Shown here one piece after another: positions 53,282-64,000 of a stretch of 64,000 nt of DNA. The position numbers and the translations under genes were made by a program. Within the stretch, counting starts at the first letter, position 1, and the number at the start of each line of letters is the position of its first letter. The notes beneath the pieces are model-generated. The model had not been told where the DNA came from, did no database searches, and saw only the letters and a program-made list of their open reading frames with translations. The stretch comes from Dicaeum eximium (lineage: Eukaryota; Chordata; Aves; Passeriformes; Dicaeidae), in the NCBI GenBank assembly GCA_013396995.1, contig VWZP01002415.1, positions 1,064,411 to 1,128,410 on the forward strand. The letters are read 5' to 3'.

Positions 53282-53360
53282 ATATAGTCTGTGGTAAAAA
53301 GTCTGTAATATAGTCTGTGGTAAAAGACTTATAGTCTGTAAGATATAGTCTGTGGTAAAA
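53282..53360. repeat. Imperfect tandem array, three copies of an 18-bp unit
   Basis: The unit ATATAGTCTGTGGTAAAA occurs exactly at 53282-53299, 53308-53325 and 53343-53360, spaced 26 and 35 bp apart. A partial copy (TATAGTCTGTA) lies at 53330-53340. It is a local duplication in non-coding DNA. Confidence 0.9.
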
Positions 53361-54943
53361 AGTGTGAATAAAAGTGGCAATTGCAAGAATTTTGAAATTT
53401 TAAGTGACAAGTATTGTAATAGCAAAATATAAAGTAAACAGTTTCAAAATTCCTAAAATCAGAGTCACATTAAACCAAGTGCAAGGAAAAAAAAAAGAGG
53501 AATTAAACCCCTTCCCCCAATGAAAACACCGTTAGATTGTAGGCATCATAGAGCAGATATTGTGGGTGATTTCCTGTATAACCTAGATGCTCCTAACCTA
53601 GATTCCTAGATCTCATGAAGGGATTTCATTCCAATCCATTCAGAGGTTATCTTTATGAAACTGCCTTACAGCTGGCTATTTTGCCAAGAGCTGACAAAGA
53701 AATGGTTTGCTGAAACGTTTGAGCATCATCAAAAAGGCATGATAACAGTGAGCTATTCAGTAATAACCATTTTCCTCTAACTGTTGATAAAACCTCTGGA
53801 GTTTGGATAACTTCTGAAAGGTTAGTGAGTGCAACTAGATTTTTGAGTGAAATCTGCAAGTGTAGGTATTGTGGTTCTAAAGTCAGAGGTATTGATGCAG
53901 TACTGTGCTTTGATTTTGGGCCTTCTGCTAGGTTTCTGGGGAAATACACTTGGTCCTGGGGGGAGGAAACAAGGCTATAGGATCATCTATGATTAAGCAG
54001 TTCTTCTAAAGTTCTCTTGTTTGGGTACATTGTCATTTGCCATATATTCTTTGCATTTCTTGCCTAATTCATGTAGTCTACTTAAAACTGAAAATGCTAG
54101 CAACCCTTGCAAAATGACTAGTCATTTACCAGCTATTTTTGAATCTGCAGGAAAAGAAAAAAACCAACTCTGGTATATTTGGAAAATGTTGCTTTTGCAA
54201 TACCTTGGTATGATTCCCTCAAGGGTGATTCTGACACAAAGGTTTTCCTGGAGAGGATCAACATGATACATATACAACAACGGATCAGCTAAGAGAAAGC
54301 TGTTGAATTACTAACCTTGGAGGAAAAGATACAGGAATTTGAACCTCAGAACTCAAAAGTTGCATGGATTTTTGCTAAGTTTGGGTTCGTAATTTCCATT
54401 CTTAAAGGATGCATTATTTACTTAAATAAGGAGGTATCCACTAGTGCTATACATAAACTTGATGAAAATTTCATAAGCTAAATGAGCATGGCATACACTT
54501 TTCCAGTTTTCCTGGTGTTGAGCCGAATATAAAGACAATATCTCTTAGTTTAAATTGCTGAACGAATTAATGACTTGTGCTCTCTTCAATACCCAGAGAT
54601 GAAAATATAACTGTTTAGAAACTAGAGAGCCATGGATCTGTTTTTATATGTAACTCAGAAAGTACAAGAGAGATTTCAGTAAGATCTTTAAAACATTTAA
54701 AAGTAACTTAATGGAAAACAGCAAAAATACCAACATATATATTTAAATATATATATTTTTTTTCCCTAAGGATTGAAACGCTAGATAAAATTAATTTCTG
54801 GAACCCAATAAGCTATTCCTACGTGTTCTATATAAGCCTTTGTAGAGAATATTCGGTGAGAGCATTTTAGAAGAAATCAAGGAAAAGAGTATTTCTTCTG
54901 TACATCTTCTTTTTGATCATTAAAAATTATTTTGACATCACAG

Positions 54944-54970
54944 GCTGATACTACATCTGATGAAGACTAT
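54944..54970 (+). other. Speculative 27-nt micro-exon
   Basis: The segment lies between TTTTGACATCACAG (ending at 54943) and a consensus donor TAT/GTAAGT. In phase 0 it reads ADTTSDEDY, an acidic nonapeptide. Its length is a multiple of three, so it could be spliced in frame. Nothing ties it to the 10105 exon except orientation and phase. Confidence 0.12.
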
Positions 54971-56949
54971 GTAAGTTATTCAACTTGTTTGCAAATGTTT
55001 AGTTATATTATTATTATATTTTGAAAGTGTTTTTTTCCTAGGTATTAATCAAAATCCAGTTTAATTTAATTTAATTTAATTTTTATTTTACCTGGAATAT
55101 TAGAGCAAAGTGGCTGTAGAGCTCTCTATAGACAGCAAAAGGAGGACATGAACTTGAATCTCCTGAGCTGCTGCTTTTGATATTATTCAAGAGGCAGTGT
55201 GGGTCTAGACTGACAGCTGAAAGAATGCAAAGGCTGAAGATTTGTGTCTTGGTCAGCAAACAACTTGCAATGACTTTCTGGCTGGATTTTGCAGAAGAGC
55301 AAGAAGGTATGTATGTGGGAAGGGAAAAAGAGATTTGTAGCACTTTATCAGAGTTAAAGTGAACTGAGAGAAGTGAGCCTCTAAAATGTCAGCTAAAAGC
55401 GAGAACAGAAAGAAGTAAACTTACTAAAACTTAAACGTTTTATTCTTTTTCAAGTGTTAGGATCCTTTCTAGAAGCCCAGAGAATTTATCAGAATTGTTA
55501 AGTTTTTGTTTTCTGCAGGGAAGTTCTGTTTTAAAACCTTCACATTAGGGCCTTAGGTTTTAGGATTTGGAACAAAGGAATTTCAATTAATAGAAGCTTC
55601 ACAGAGTTCGAGTCTGTATTTGGAATCTATAATTTGGAATTGTTGATTTCTATAAAGAATAGGCATGTCATTATTTTATTTCTTTAAAATGTTCCCTAAA
55701 AAATCAACTTGTTTAAATTTAGATTCACTAGAAAACATTAAGGCAACAGAAACCTTCATCTCTTTTTCTTCCATGGGGTCACTGATTCAAAACTTAATTC
55801 AATTTGAGAAACAAAGGTGAATAGAGAAGTAAACATCCCAGAGGTGCAGAAAATTACTCAGAAATGTGGAGGCCTCTGAGGTATTCCCTAGTTAAAGAAA
55901 ATGTAGGAGGAATCAATAAATGAAGATGCCGCTTATTTGAATTCTGGGAAGACTGCTTATCCCAGCAGAAAGATAGCTCTTGTCAGCTCACTTTAAGGAA
56001 GACTTAGGAAGCAATTAATATTTTGAATCAAAAAGTATAGAAACATGTAGAAAGGTCAAATCTACAGGAAAATGGCAGGGATTTTTCTAAGGAAAATAAC
56101 CTGGATGTGTAGAGGAGGGTTTGTAAACTTGCCCATGGGAGGGGCAGTAAAAAAAGTGACAGCTAAAACTTTCAGCTTTTCATTGCAAATATCTTTCATT
56201 GCATTGTGTTTTGTCTTTCATATTCTTCCTTTTTCAGATAATTGACTTCCTGCAGAGTCCTTCCAATTTTTGTCATTATTTGGAATAGAAGTGTAATAGT
56301 TAGATGTTGGCCCACTAGCAACTGGGCTTCAGTAACCACTGTGTATCACACAGGCTCTTAGCCACCTGCCAGGCAAAGATAAAGTCCACAGTGTTCAGAA
56401 ATAATCACAAAGGTGAAAATTTTAGGCATCTGGTTTTGTTTTTTGCTCAGAAAACTTTAAACATGTCTTCAGTTTCTGCAATTATGTTTCTTGGTGGCTC
56501 AGCATAAGCCTTCTTCAAAAACTGAAGAATTCATGCCAGACCTTTGACCTAGAGACCCTAACAACAATTGAAATTTCAGCTCCCAGTCTTGTTACCAGGT
56601 GGTGATATTATATTTCAATGAGTTATAATACAAGAATGAGTAGCATTTAGAAGAGCAAAGGCACGGAAGTAATCAAAGTGCTTTCCACCTTTCTAAAACT
56701 TTGTAGCATTTTGGTTTGTTGTCTAGAATAACTAAAGTTATATGAAACAACATTATTGAGAGCCTATTAGTACTATTAGTGTGTTTTGAGAAACATTGAT
56801 GCTAATCTCATGTCATAGGAATGATGTACAAGAATTAATTTCTTCAAAAGCTTACTGTATAAATAGGTAAGGCCAACAAGGAGAGGAGGAGAAATGAAAC
56901 GTGGACTGACAGGATGGGAGCAGTAACTTTATCATCTCCACATTCAATA

Positions 56950-56987
56950 TCTATCCTAAATAGGTCTAATTAGGTCTATCCTAAATA
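56950..56987. repeat. Short local direct repeat
   Basis: The 13-mer TCTATCCTAAATA occurs at 56950-56962 and again at 56975-56987, with a related AGGTCTA word between. The period is 25 bp. Confidence 0.85.
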
Positions 56988-57644
56988 TCCCACAACCCTA
57001 AAGAGGTCACAGAAGCATTCATATTGGGAGTGAGAGGTGATAATAGGAGATACAATTACAAGGTGCAGCTGTTTACCTTGGCTATCTAACTGCTAACCGC
57101 CTATAATTAAGCAGCCAATTTAGTGCTCTATGACAGCTTGGTTAATGTAAATACTTTCAGTTAGTTGTTAGCAGCCTTTACTCTGCAGAAATTGAGCTGC
57201 TGCTGAGTCAGAAAGTTTCATGGCGACTGGTGAGACAAAAGGAGGCCACAATTTACTAGGAAGTTTGAGAAATACTACATTAAACTGCACCTTTTCTCAA
57301 ATATTCTAGTCATCTTCTGATTTTACTTCACAAAGCTTGACATCTGTGGTTTGCTTTTACAGATCATAGGGTCTGTTCATACATTAACTCTGCCTATAAT
57401 TAGGTAAATGTAGATAGCAAGCACAGCAAGAAATTCAGCTTTCTTCTCTGTGGCTGAAATTCAGTCACAGTAGTGTTTTCCTGCGTGGTAGCTCAGGTAT
57501 TCACTATTAGGTGGTTCAACAGCTTTATTTTTAATTTGGTCCTTAAAATCTGTTTCTTATAAAAGTCTATGACAGTCACGTGAATACTGGAAATAAGTCC
57601 TATGCTGCTATTCTTTATAAAGAATTTATCCTTCTCTGACTGTT

Positions 57645-58190
57645 TCTCATGGTTTAACCCCTGCTGGCAGCTAAGTACCACACAGCTGATCGCTCACTGC
57701 CCCACTCTGATGTATGGGGTGGAGAATCAGAGGAAAAAAATTAAACTCATGGGTTGAGGTCAGAACACTTGAATAATCAAAACAAAGTAAAAAAAAACCA
57801 AACAAACAAAAACGTAGCAACAAGAACAATTGTAATAAACAGAAGGGAGAACTAAAACCCATTAGAAACAGCACAACTGCTCACCGATGCCCAGCCCTTC
57901 CCCAAGCAGTGATTAGCCCCTCATGGACCACTTCATGCAGTTTACATACTCAGCAGGATGTTCTATGCTATGGAATATCCTTTTGCCAGTTTGGGACAGC
58001 TGTCCTGGCCATGTTCCTGACTGACTGAGGAGGAGCATTTTGTGCAGCTCCTCATTGGAAAGCCTGAAAGACTGCAACAACTAAAACACCAGTGGGTTAC
58101 CAGCATTATTCTCATAATTCATCTAAAACACATCCCTGTACCAGCTACTAAGAAGAAAATGAGCTCTCTCCCAGCTGAAACCAAAAGAGA
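57645..58190 (-). mobile_element. Degenerate solo LTR of an avian endogenous retrovirus
   Basis: Read on the - strand it follows the order of a common passerine LTR: a TTTCAGCTGGGAGAG-type start near 58190, 'AGTAGCTGGTA', 'GGACAGCTGTCCCAAACTGG', 'GGATATTCCATAGCATAG', a degraded TATA region (TATGTAAAC), 'CCTCAACCCATGAG', 'GATTCTCCACCCCAT', and an end at 'TTAGCTGCCAGCAGGGGTTAAACCATGA'. The length of about 546 bp is LTR-like. No gag, pol or env sequence adjoins either side, so it is a solo LTR left by recombination. Flanking 5-mers (CTGTT and ATCCA) do not match, so no target-site duplication survives. I think it is ERVL-like, but the class is not proven. Confidence 0.72.
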
Positions 58191-61100
58191 ATCCAGCCTC
58201 TTATGTTCAATTTCTCTGAGCCAGCTATTCAAGGAAAGCTTTGACATGTAGTTAGAAAAGTATTGTTAGGGGGAAATCTTTTAGCGCTGTATCAGTAGAT
58301 CTCCCCAGTAGTCCCCTACCTGGTTCCTTGCATTATAAGTTTTTCTAGAAGATTTTGGCTTGACTCACTGTCTATGATTTTTTAAGATCTCCTGATGTGG
58401 AATACAAGTGAATGCTGTCTCTTCTGATGTGTTGGTATATAAGCTCTAGGGAGCAAAAAGACCGCAGTTTAGTTGAGGCTCTGTAGCAGTTGGCTCTCTT
58501 GTTCTCTATAGGGAACTCTAGAATGGAAAAGGCAGCCAGTCATGCATGCTATAATTTACATCTGATTGATGAAAGTTTTAGATTCACAGGAACAATTTGC
58601 ACTGGGGCTCCTGTGGGCATAAAACTGAAATATTTTGCCACTGCTATCCAACATTAAGTTTTCTCTTGATCAGTCTCATATCCTTCCATGTCAAGTTCAT
58701 CCTTGGAATTAACGCTTGAAGTTATATGTTTAGATGATGTAACCTTTTTTCCTGTATTCATCAACTGAGTAAGTTAAATTGTAGCTGAAAACACTGCCTA
58801 ATAAATAGATATATACATTTTAATGGGAAAAAGCACATCATACAATATTTGTTGTGCTTTCAAACTCAATTTAAACTTCATTTATATAATAACCAAATAT
58901 CTGCACATTAATTCACAAAGATCTTCAGACAAAACACAGTCTCCAAGCAAAATGCCAGCATCAAATAGAAGCTTTTGGAAATCTGAAAAGGTACAGGAAG
59001 TTAGTACTTGTTAATGAAATAAAATCAGGACAATGAGGTATTATCAGTAAGTTCTCAAACACACATACTAAATTAAATACTGTCAAACTTACTATTATGT
59101 TAAAACTATAGTTTATGTTATTATCACACCCCAAATATAGCTGCTGTTGCCCAATGGATAACTGCAACCACCACTAGGAAAATTTTGTTCTGCCTGGCAT
59201 GTGCACACTGAAGCTACACAATGAGAAAATGCTTGAAACGGAACGATTAAGAATAGTCAAGTTTGTTTTTTTTGTTCTTTTCCTGAACTTTACTGTTTCT
59301 GAAATATTAGGACATATTGAGGGGAAAAAGCAAATGAATCTGTGCAATGTAAGAATAATCAAATAGTGTTGTTTGCAAAGTCATAAAATATTTTTTTCAC
59401 TTAAATGTGCCTTCAAAATGAAACAACAGAAAATTCTCATTCTTGATGTGTATTTCCAAATTAGCTAAATGTGTAAATATATAAATTTGCTGTAAAACTT
59501 ATTAATGGGTATTTGTTTACATATTTTTATCTCAATTATCTAGGCCCATAGGACCCATGCAATCAATTTTTCACTGAGTAGTTTTCAAAATATAATTACT
59601 CTTATGGGTAGGTCTATGAACAACAGTGTCATTTACACTATCATTCACTAATTGCACTTCTAAGCCGTTATAATGAATTATACTTGTACATTCTTTATGA
59701 AGATCAGTTAATGCTAATCATTTCTATCACATATATCACTGAGAAGACATCCATCTATAACAGCCTTTTCATTTACAGCCTCTTTCCCTTTTAATTTTCT
59801 TGCATTGTAAGAAAAGGCAGTAAATGAATGGTGTGTGCTCACACACTGCGAGCATTGTAAACTTAGCAGTAAAGGTTGAGATTTGAAATTTAGAAGATGT
59901 ATTTTTCTGTTTTTTAATAACTCTAAGGTGGAAATTATTAGGTTTGTGGTTATTAAATGTGCAGTTCTGGGACACCAATTCAGGAATTACTGGCCATGGG
60001 AATAACAGAAATAAACAGTACTAGTATGAAACTTGATGTATTTATGAATGGACTGTATGGAACAGGTTTCTTTTCATGTTGGGTGACCAGATTGATCAAC
60101 CCAGATGCTTTTTGAGCCCATTTTTTATGCTTTAACAATACAGAGCAGTATCTATGACAAAGCAAGCAGCTCTGTGCTTTTTTGTAAACAATCTACAGGC
60201 TGCATTCCTACATGCAGGCAGTAAAAAGATTCCTTTTCAGGATGAGAGATGCTAAAATAATGATCTTGTACTAGCATGAAATTCTTCTGACTTGTTTGAC
60301 AAGGAAAGTGTAATTTCTTAAGATGTGGGAAACTTTGCTGGCGATTTAGGTAAAAGAAGCCCAGAGTCCTTGAGTGTGAAAAAACTGCTGCCACCTCTTC
60401 TCTCCCTGTTATCATCACAGAATATTAAGACAATGTTTCACTACTGCCTTACTGGAATTTCTAAGACGTTGTGGCAACACCTATAGCAAGGACCTTAAAA
60501 ATGCAATATGCATGAAAAATTAATCCATGTTGGCATTTGTATCTAGTATAAGCAATAAGCACTAACTGTTATCACAATTTTTGTGGTTGGAATCTTCATA
60601 AAATTACAACGATACCTAAGCTACTGGTGTCTTTCTCACATTTGAGTTTCTAAGTGATAATAGTGGGAACTATGTATGAAAATATCAGAAATATGAAACA
60701 AGTGGTCTCTTTTGTTAGGTTTTAAATGTGAAGGAAACACTGAAAAAAATACAATTGGTTTTTCAACACCAAAATTGCAGCTTACTATGAAAGAAAAGGT
60801 AATGATTAACCAAAAAGACCTATGGTTTAAAAACATGCTTTGAAGGGGTATGGTAAATTCTTTGTGAAAAAGGTACAATATAAGAAAACAGAATACAACA
60901 GAGTTTTATTATACTGTCTGAGTAGTATGCCTTACTTGAGAGGAGTCACACTCCTCTCAACTCAGTAACTGAACCATCTTTTTTTACAGATGGAGAGAAA
61001 AGGCACAATAATATTTAAAAATTCTTTCATTTTGTATGTGCTTAATACCTCTAGTGGGTGGTTCCTCACAGACATTCCAAAGACAAGTTTTAAACGGTGT

Positions 61101-63391
61101 AGTTTCATTAACCAGTTTACTACATCCGTTTTAGCTATAGTTGTTGACATGCATACAGTAGATTTTGGCATCTTAATATATGACTTTTGGAGTCTATTGA
61201 GTAAAGCTAGGGAATCATCATGCTGGCAAGCCCACACTCTCTCCAGTTTATGTGGTCAAGTATAAGAGAATAATTATTAGAAAAGTCGGATAACTAGTGA
61301 ATTTCCTAGCCATAAATAGAAGATAAAGTGATAAAGAGAAGGAAAATGAGAAAGTCACCTTTGCACAGTAAGGGAGGAAGTGGCTATGTAAATGGACCAT
61401 GAACTGCACCTGGGAGATGAAGTAAAGAAGCCCTACAGCAGACTAATTGCTGAAGGGAACCTGGTTGGAAGAGGTACTGCAAATCCCCTCCAAAACCAGG
61501 AACAGTGAGATTCTTGCAGTTGAAGTCTACTTGTCAACAAGAATACAGTGCCCTGGAAAAAAATCCCAAAGAAGAGCTTTTCGTTGAACTATCTGCCAGC
61601 TGCCAAACTATGAAATGTGGATCTTATTATATATTATAAATCAATTTTGTGGGAGCAAGGAAAAAATCCACCATTATTTTTTATATCAGGAGAAATCTAT
61701 AAAACATTGAATTCTTAGGATTTATACTACAGTTTTGTCCTTGTAGTTATGACTTTTTTCTTTAGGTATTAGGTATAGAGATTTCCCTCAATATAAACAT
61801 CTTGAAACAAGTATTCTGATAGAGATGTCTCAGCTGAACTATTCCAGTGTTTTGCGAGTTTAAACTGTATGGGACTACATTCCCCTGGAATGGGTGGCAG
61901 AACATTCTGTCATATGTACACTGCATTTCCCTTTGTTTCTCTACCCCAGAGTTTGTAGCCACCACATATGAAGTATTTTCAGAATGGATAAAAAAAGTAT
62001 ATAGAACGTGCCTGGGGTCCTTTGGCATCTGAACCCAGCATGAGTCCAAACAAAACTAAGTTTTATTCTAACATTAGGTCACTAATGTAGCTGAAAGTAA
62101 GGGGTGAGTGAGGAGATAATAGACAGTGCTTTAGCTACAGACATACATTTCCATAGAATCTGTTTTTTTTTTCTGCTCTAGAGCCCTGCACTATTTGGTG
62201 CAGATCCATGGCTGTGAAAGATCCTCTTCTATGCCCATCCCTCATCTGTTTCTATTATCCACTGATAATCTGTACCAAGCCTCTGAAGGACTACTGTCAG
62301 AGCAGCCAGCATGCACCATATTAGTTTCAGACTATACTTTCAGGCACACTGTGTGAAGGCAGAGAATTTTATTCTGTGGAATAGCCCTAAAAGCAGCCTT
62401 ACTAAATAGTTATAGTCATTAACCCAGAGTTTCAGTACTGTAACTTTTATTTTCTCTGTAGTTCATAGGTCTAGTTAACAGGAATAGTCAAAATCCGTTG
62501 TATCAAAAGTATATCTAATACAGCACCTTGTCTGTTACACAGGTGGGTAGTGGATACTTAAGGAAGACAATAAGAACATATAGGATTGCTTTCACTCCAG
62601 CTTTTTCAGCAATCAGTGCTTTAGGGCTTACAAAAGTGAGACGTTGCAGCTGGACTGCTGTGTTTAATAACTGCTGATGTACCTATTCTCTGTCAGCTAG
62701 CCTAGTCCTTCTCAGAAGTCATTTATGCTGCTAGAGATTCAGAAAGAGAATCTGCAGCCTCACATCATATTATATGCTGTAAAAAAGCAGTACTTTTTTT
62801 TTTTTAAAATCTGTTGTTTGATGATGTCACTGAGTGTTTGTAATTTTAGTTCTATGACACATAATGATTTATTCCAACCTCCTCTTTTTCCCTCTGTTTA
62901 TGATTTTGGATTTCTATTATATGTCCACTCAGTCATGCTGCCTGTGTCATGCCCTATCTGCCAGGCTTTTTCTCTTTTAAAGCACTACCATGCTTCTGAC
63001 TATTGTTGCTTTTTTCTACTTTTCTACTGCTATTTTATTTTTTCTGTAAAAAAGGCAGATGGGAGTTATATGGTGTATTGATTAAGTAGAGGTATTTCTT
63101 GAATAGTGCACAGTGATGTCTTCTGTTTTACTGTAAATTTCTTTTATTTTTCTACCTCCTCTATGACCACTGCTGATCTGTTCATGTCACTGCCTGACTA
63201 GCTTAGTGGATGAAGGGAGAACAATTGAGGTTTATCTTTAGTAAGTCTTTTGGAATGGTCTCTACATAGCCAAGTTGTCAAAGTGCAGGTCAGATTAGTT
63301 CAGTGGTGCAGAGAATGGTGATCAGAAAGTCCATCTGGAAGCAAGTCCATAGAATCATTAAGGTTTAATTACTTGCTAATTAATTAGCCCT
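58191..63391. other. Non-coding AT-rich DNA
   Basis: The longest frame (62725-63081, 118 codons, + strand) is rich in Phe/Cys/Leu from T-rich sequence and has no recognised domain. Other frames are shorter. A perfect hairpin lies at 60936-60960. A short ATAGAATCATTAAGG word at about 63349-63364 looks like a scrap of another antisense CR1 3' end. Confidence 0.4.
60936..60960. repeat. Perfect hairpin (11-bp arms, 3-nt loop)
   Basis: TTGAGAGGAGT at 60936-60946, loop CAC, then ACTCCTCTCAA at 60950-60960, an exact reverse complement. There is no T run or gene end beside it, so it is not a terminator-like structure. It may be a chance or slippage-derived palindrome. Confidence 0.9.
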
Positions 63392-63731
63392 TGTGGTGTC
63401 CACCTGGGCTTGGTAGCGGGGCCAATACTGCTGAACACTTTTATTGGTGACCTGGATGGTGTGGAAGAGTGAACCTTCAGCAAGTTTGCAGAGGGTATGA
63501 AACTGAGTGGTGTGCAGAAGACAGGCTGAAGAAATGGAGCTGAGATGAATTTCATGAAGGTTTACAAAGGGAAATGCCAAATCCTGCCCCTGAGGAGCAG
63601 CAGTCCGAGGCACCAGTACACACTAGGGGCTGGCCTGCTGGAAAGCTGCTCAGCAGAGAAGGACATTAGTGACTGGTGGACAGCAAGCTCATCATGGACA
63701 AGAAATGCATTATCACAGCAAAGAAGGTCAA
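63392..63731 (+). mobile_element. CR1 LINE ORF2 fragment, left part (interrupted)
   Basis: The DNA follows the 3' portion of CR1 ORF2: 'CTGCTGAACACTTTTATTGG', 'GACCTGGATG', 'AGCAAGTTTGCAGAGG', 'CACCAGTACACACTAGGGGC', 'CTGGAAAGCTGCTCAGCAGA', 'AAAGAAGGTCAATAA'. One frame from 63545 reads MNFMKVYKGKCQILPL...SPRHQYTLGA...LESCSAEKD, a decayed copy of the C-terminal reverse-transcriptase region. It is frameshifted and non-functional, and is split by another CR1 at 63732. Confidence 0.85.
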
Positions 63732-63838
63732 TAACAGAATCACAGAATCACAGAATCATTAAGGTTGCAAAAGAGCTCCAAGATCGTGGAGTTCAACCTT
63801 TGACCAATCACCACCTTGTCAACTAAACCATAGCACTG
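63732..63838 (-). mobile_element. Younger CR1 3' end inserted into an older CR1
   Basis: The + strand shows AGAATCACAGAATCACAGAA (three inverted tail units), then 'TTAAGGTTGCAAAAGAGCTC', 'CAAGATCGTGGAGTTCAACC' and 'CAACTAAACCATAGCACTGAG'. This is the antisense of a CR1 3' end of a type common in songbirds. It lies between the two halves of the + strand CR1, which resume at 63839. It is about 107 bp and severely 5'-truncated. Confidence 0.88.
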
Positions 63839-64000
63839 AGAAGATCCTGGGCTGCCTTAGGGAGGCCATTCCCAGAAAGCTGGGAGAGCTGCTCTTTGCT
63901 GTCTCCTCATCACTGGTGAGATACATCTGGACTGCTTGGTCCAGTTCTGGATGACTAAGGAATTGGAGCACCTTTTATGCCACTTAGAAAGACTAAGAGG
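63839..64000 (+). mobile_element. CR1 LINE ORF2 fragment, right part (runs off the window)
   Basis: It resumes exactly where the left part stopped: 'AGATCCTGGGCTGCCTTAGG', 'CATCACTGGTGAGATACATC', 'GGTCCAGTTCTGGATGACTA'. This is the segment of CR1 that encodes the ILGCIRK...SALVRPHLEY-type stretch, with frameshifts. It is truncated by the window end at 64000. Confidence 0.85.

Larger units (their letters stand above)
47351..57644. other. Unique-looking non-coding DNA
   Basis: No supported exon apart from the speculative 27-nt candidate at 54944. An octamer-type word ATGCAAAT lies at 47585-47592. A CT-rich tract ends in a good acceptor-like CACAG near 52585-52612, but no matching donor follows. 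A (TTTAA)n run is at 55060-55085. The block 57060-57250 has mixed composition and several homeodomain-like words. Confidence 0.4.

Noticed and set aside
62725..63081. A 118-codon Phe/Cys-rich open frame
   Set aside because: It comes from T-rich sequence, lacks a signal of coding composition and has no recognisable family.

Overview
The window looks like AT-rich, repeat-poor DNA from a bird, most probably a songbird. The evidence is a set of CR1 LINE fragments (most are 3' ends carrying the ATTCTRTG-type tail), a tRNA-Ile-derived SINE with a CR1-like tail that resembles the zebra finch element TguSINE1, and a degenerate solo LTR that matches a common passerine endogenous-retrovirus LTR layout. 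All family names come from recognition by eye, not from a database search.

Only one stretch looks convincingly like real coding sequence: a first coding exon on the + strand at 10105-10282. It has a strong splice acceptor four bases before the ATG, a signal peptide, and about 28 residues that align by eye with the N-terminal half of the kexin/furin-type proprotein convertase propeptide. It ends in phase 0 at a GT donor, at about the place where furin-family genes also break. The match is clearly divergent from the usual convertases. No convincing second exon was found in the 53.7 kb downstream, so the rest is either a very long first intron or intergenic DNA. Two small in-phase micro-exon candidates (31739-31780 and 54944-54970) are listed as speculation only.

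Layout: 1-10104 is upstream or intronic DNA with a CR1 fragment (1114-1257) and the tRNA-Ile SINE (7203-7356). The exon is at 10105-10282. Segment 10283-24570 holds two CR1 fragments (14988-15202; 17165-17740) and a short tandem duplication. A 143-bp AAC/AAT microsatellite lies at 24571-24713. From 24714 to 57644 the DNA is mostly unique, with an old CR1/L3-like fragment (38300-38530), a CR1 3' end (45674-45766), a second, unrelated tRNA-derived SINE (47243-47350), and minor tandem repeats. The degenerate LTR lies at 57645-58190. The right edge (63392-64000) is a CR1 reverse-transcriptase fragment interrupted by a younger, oppositely oriented CR1.

Nearly all the other open frames are 60-130 codons long, lack splice or family support, and are chance frames in AT-rich DNA. 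There is no operon, CRISPR array or other prokaryotic feature.
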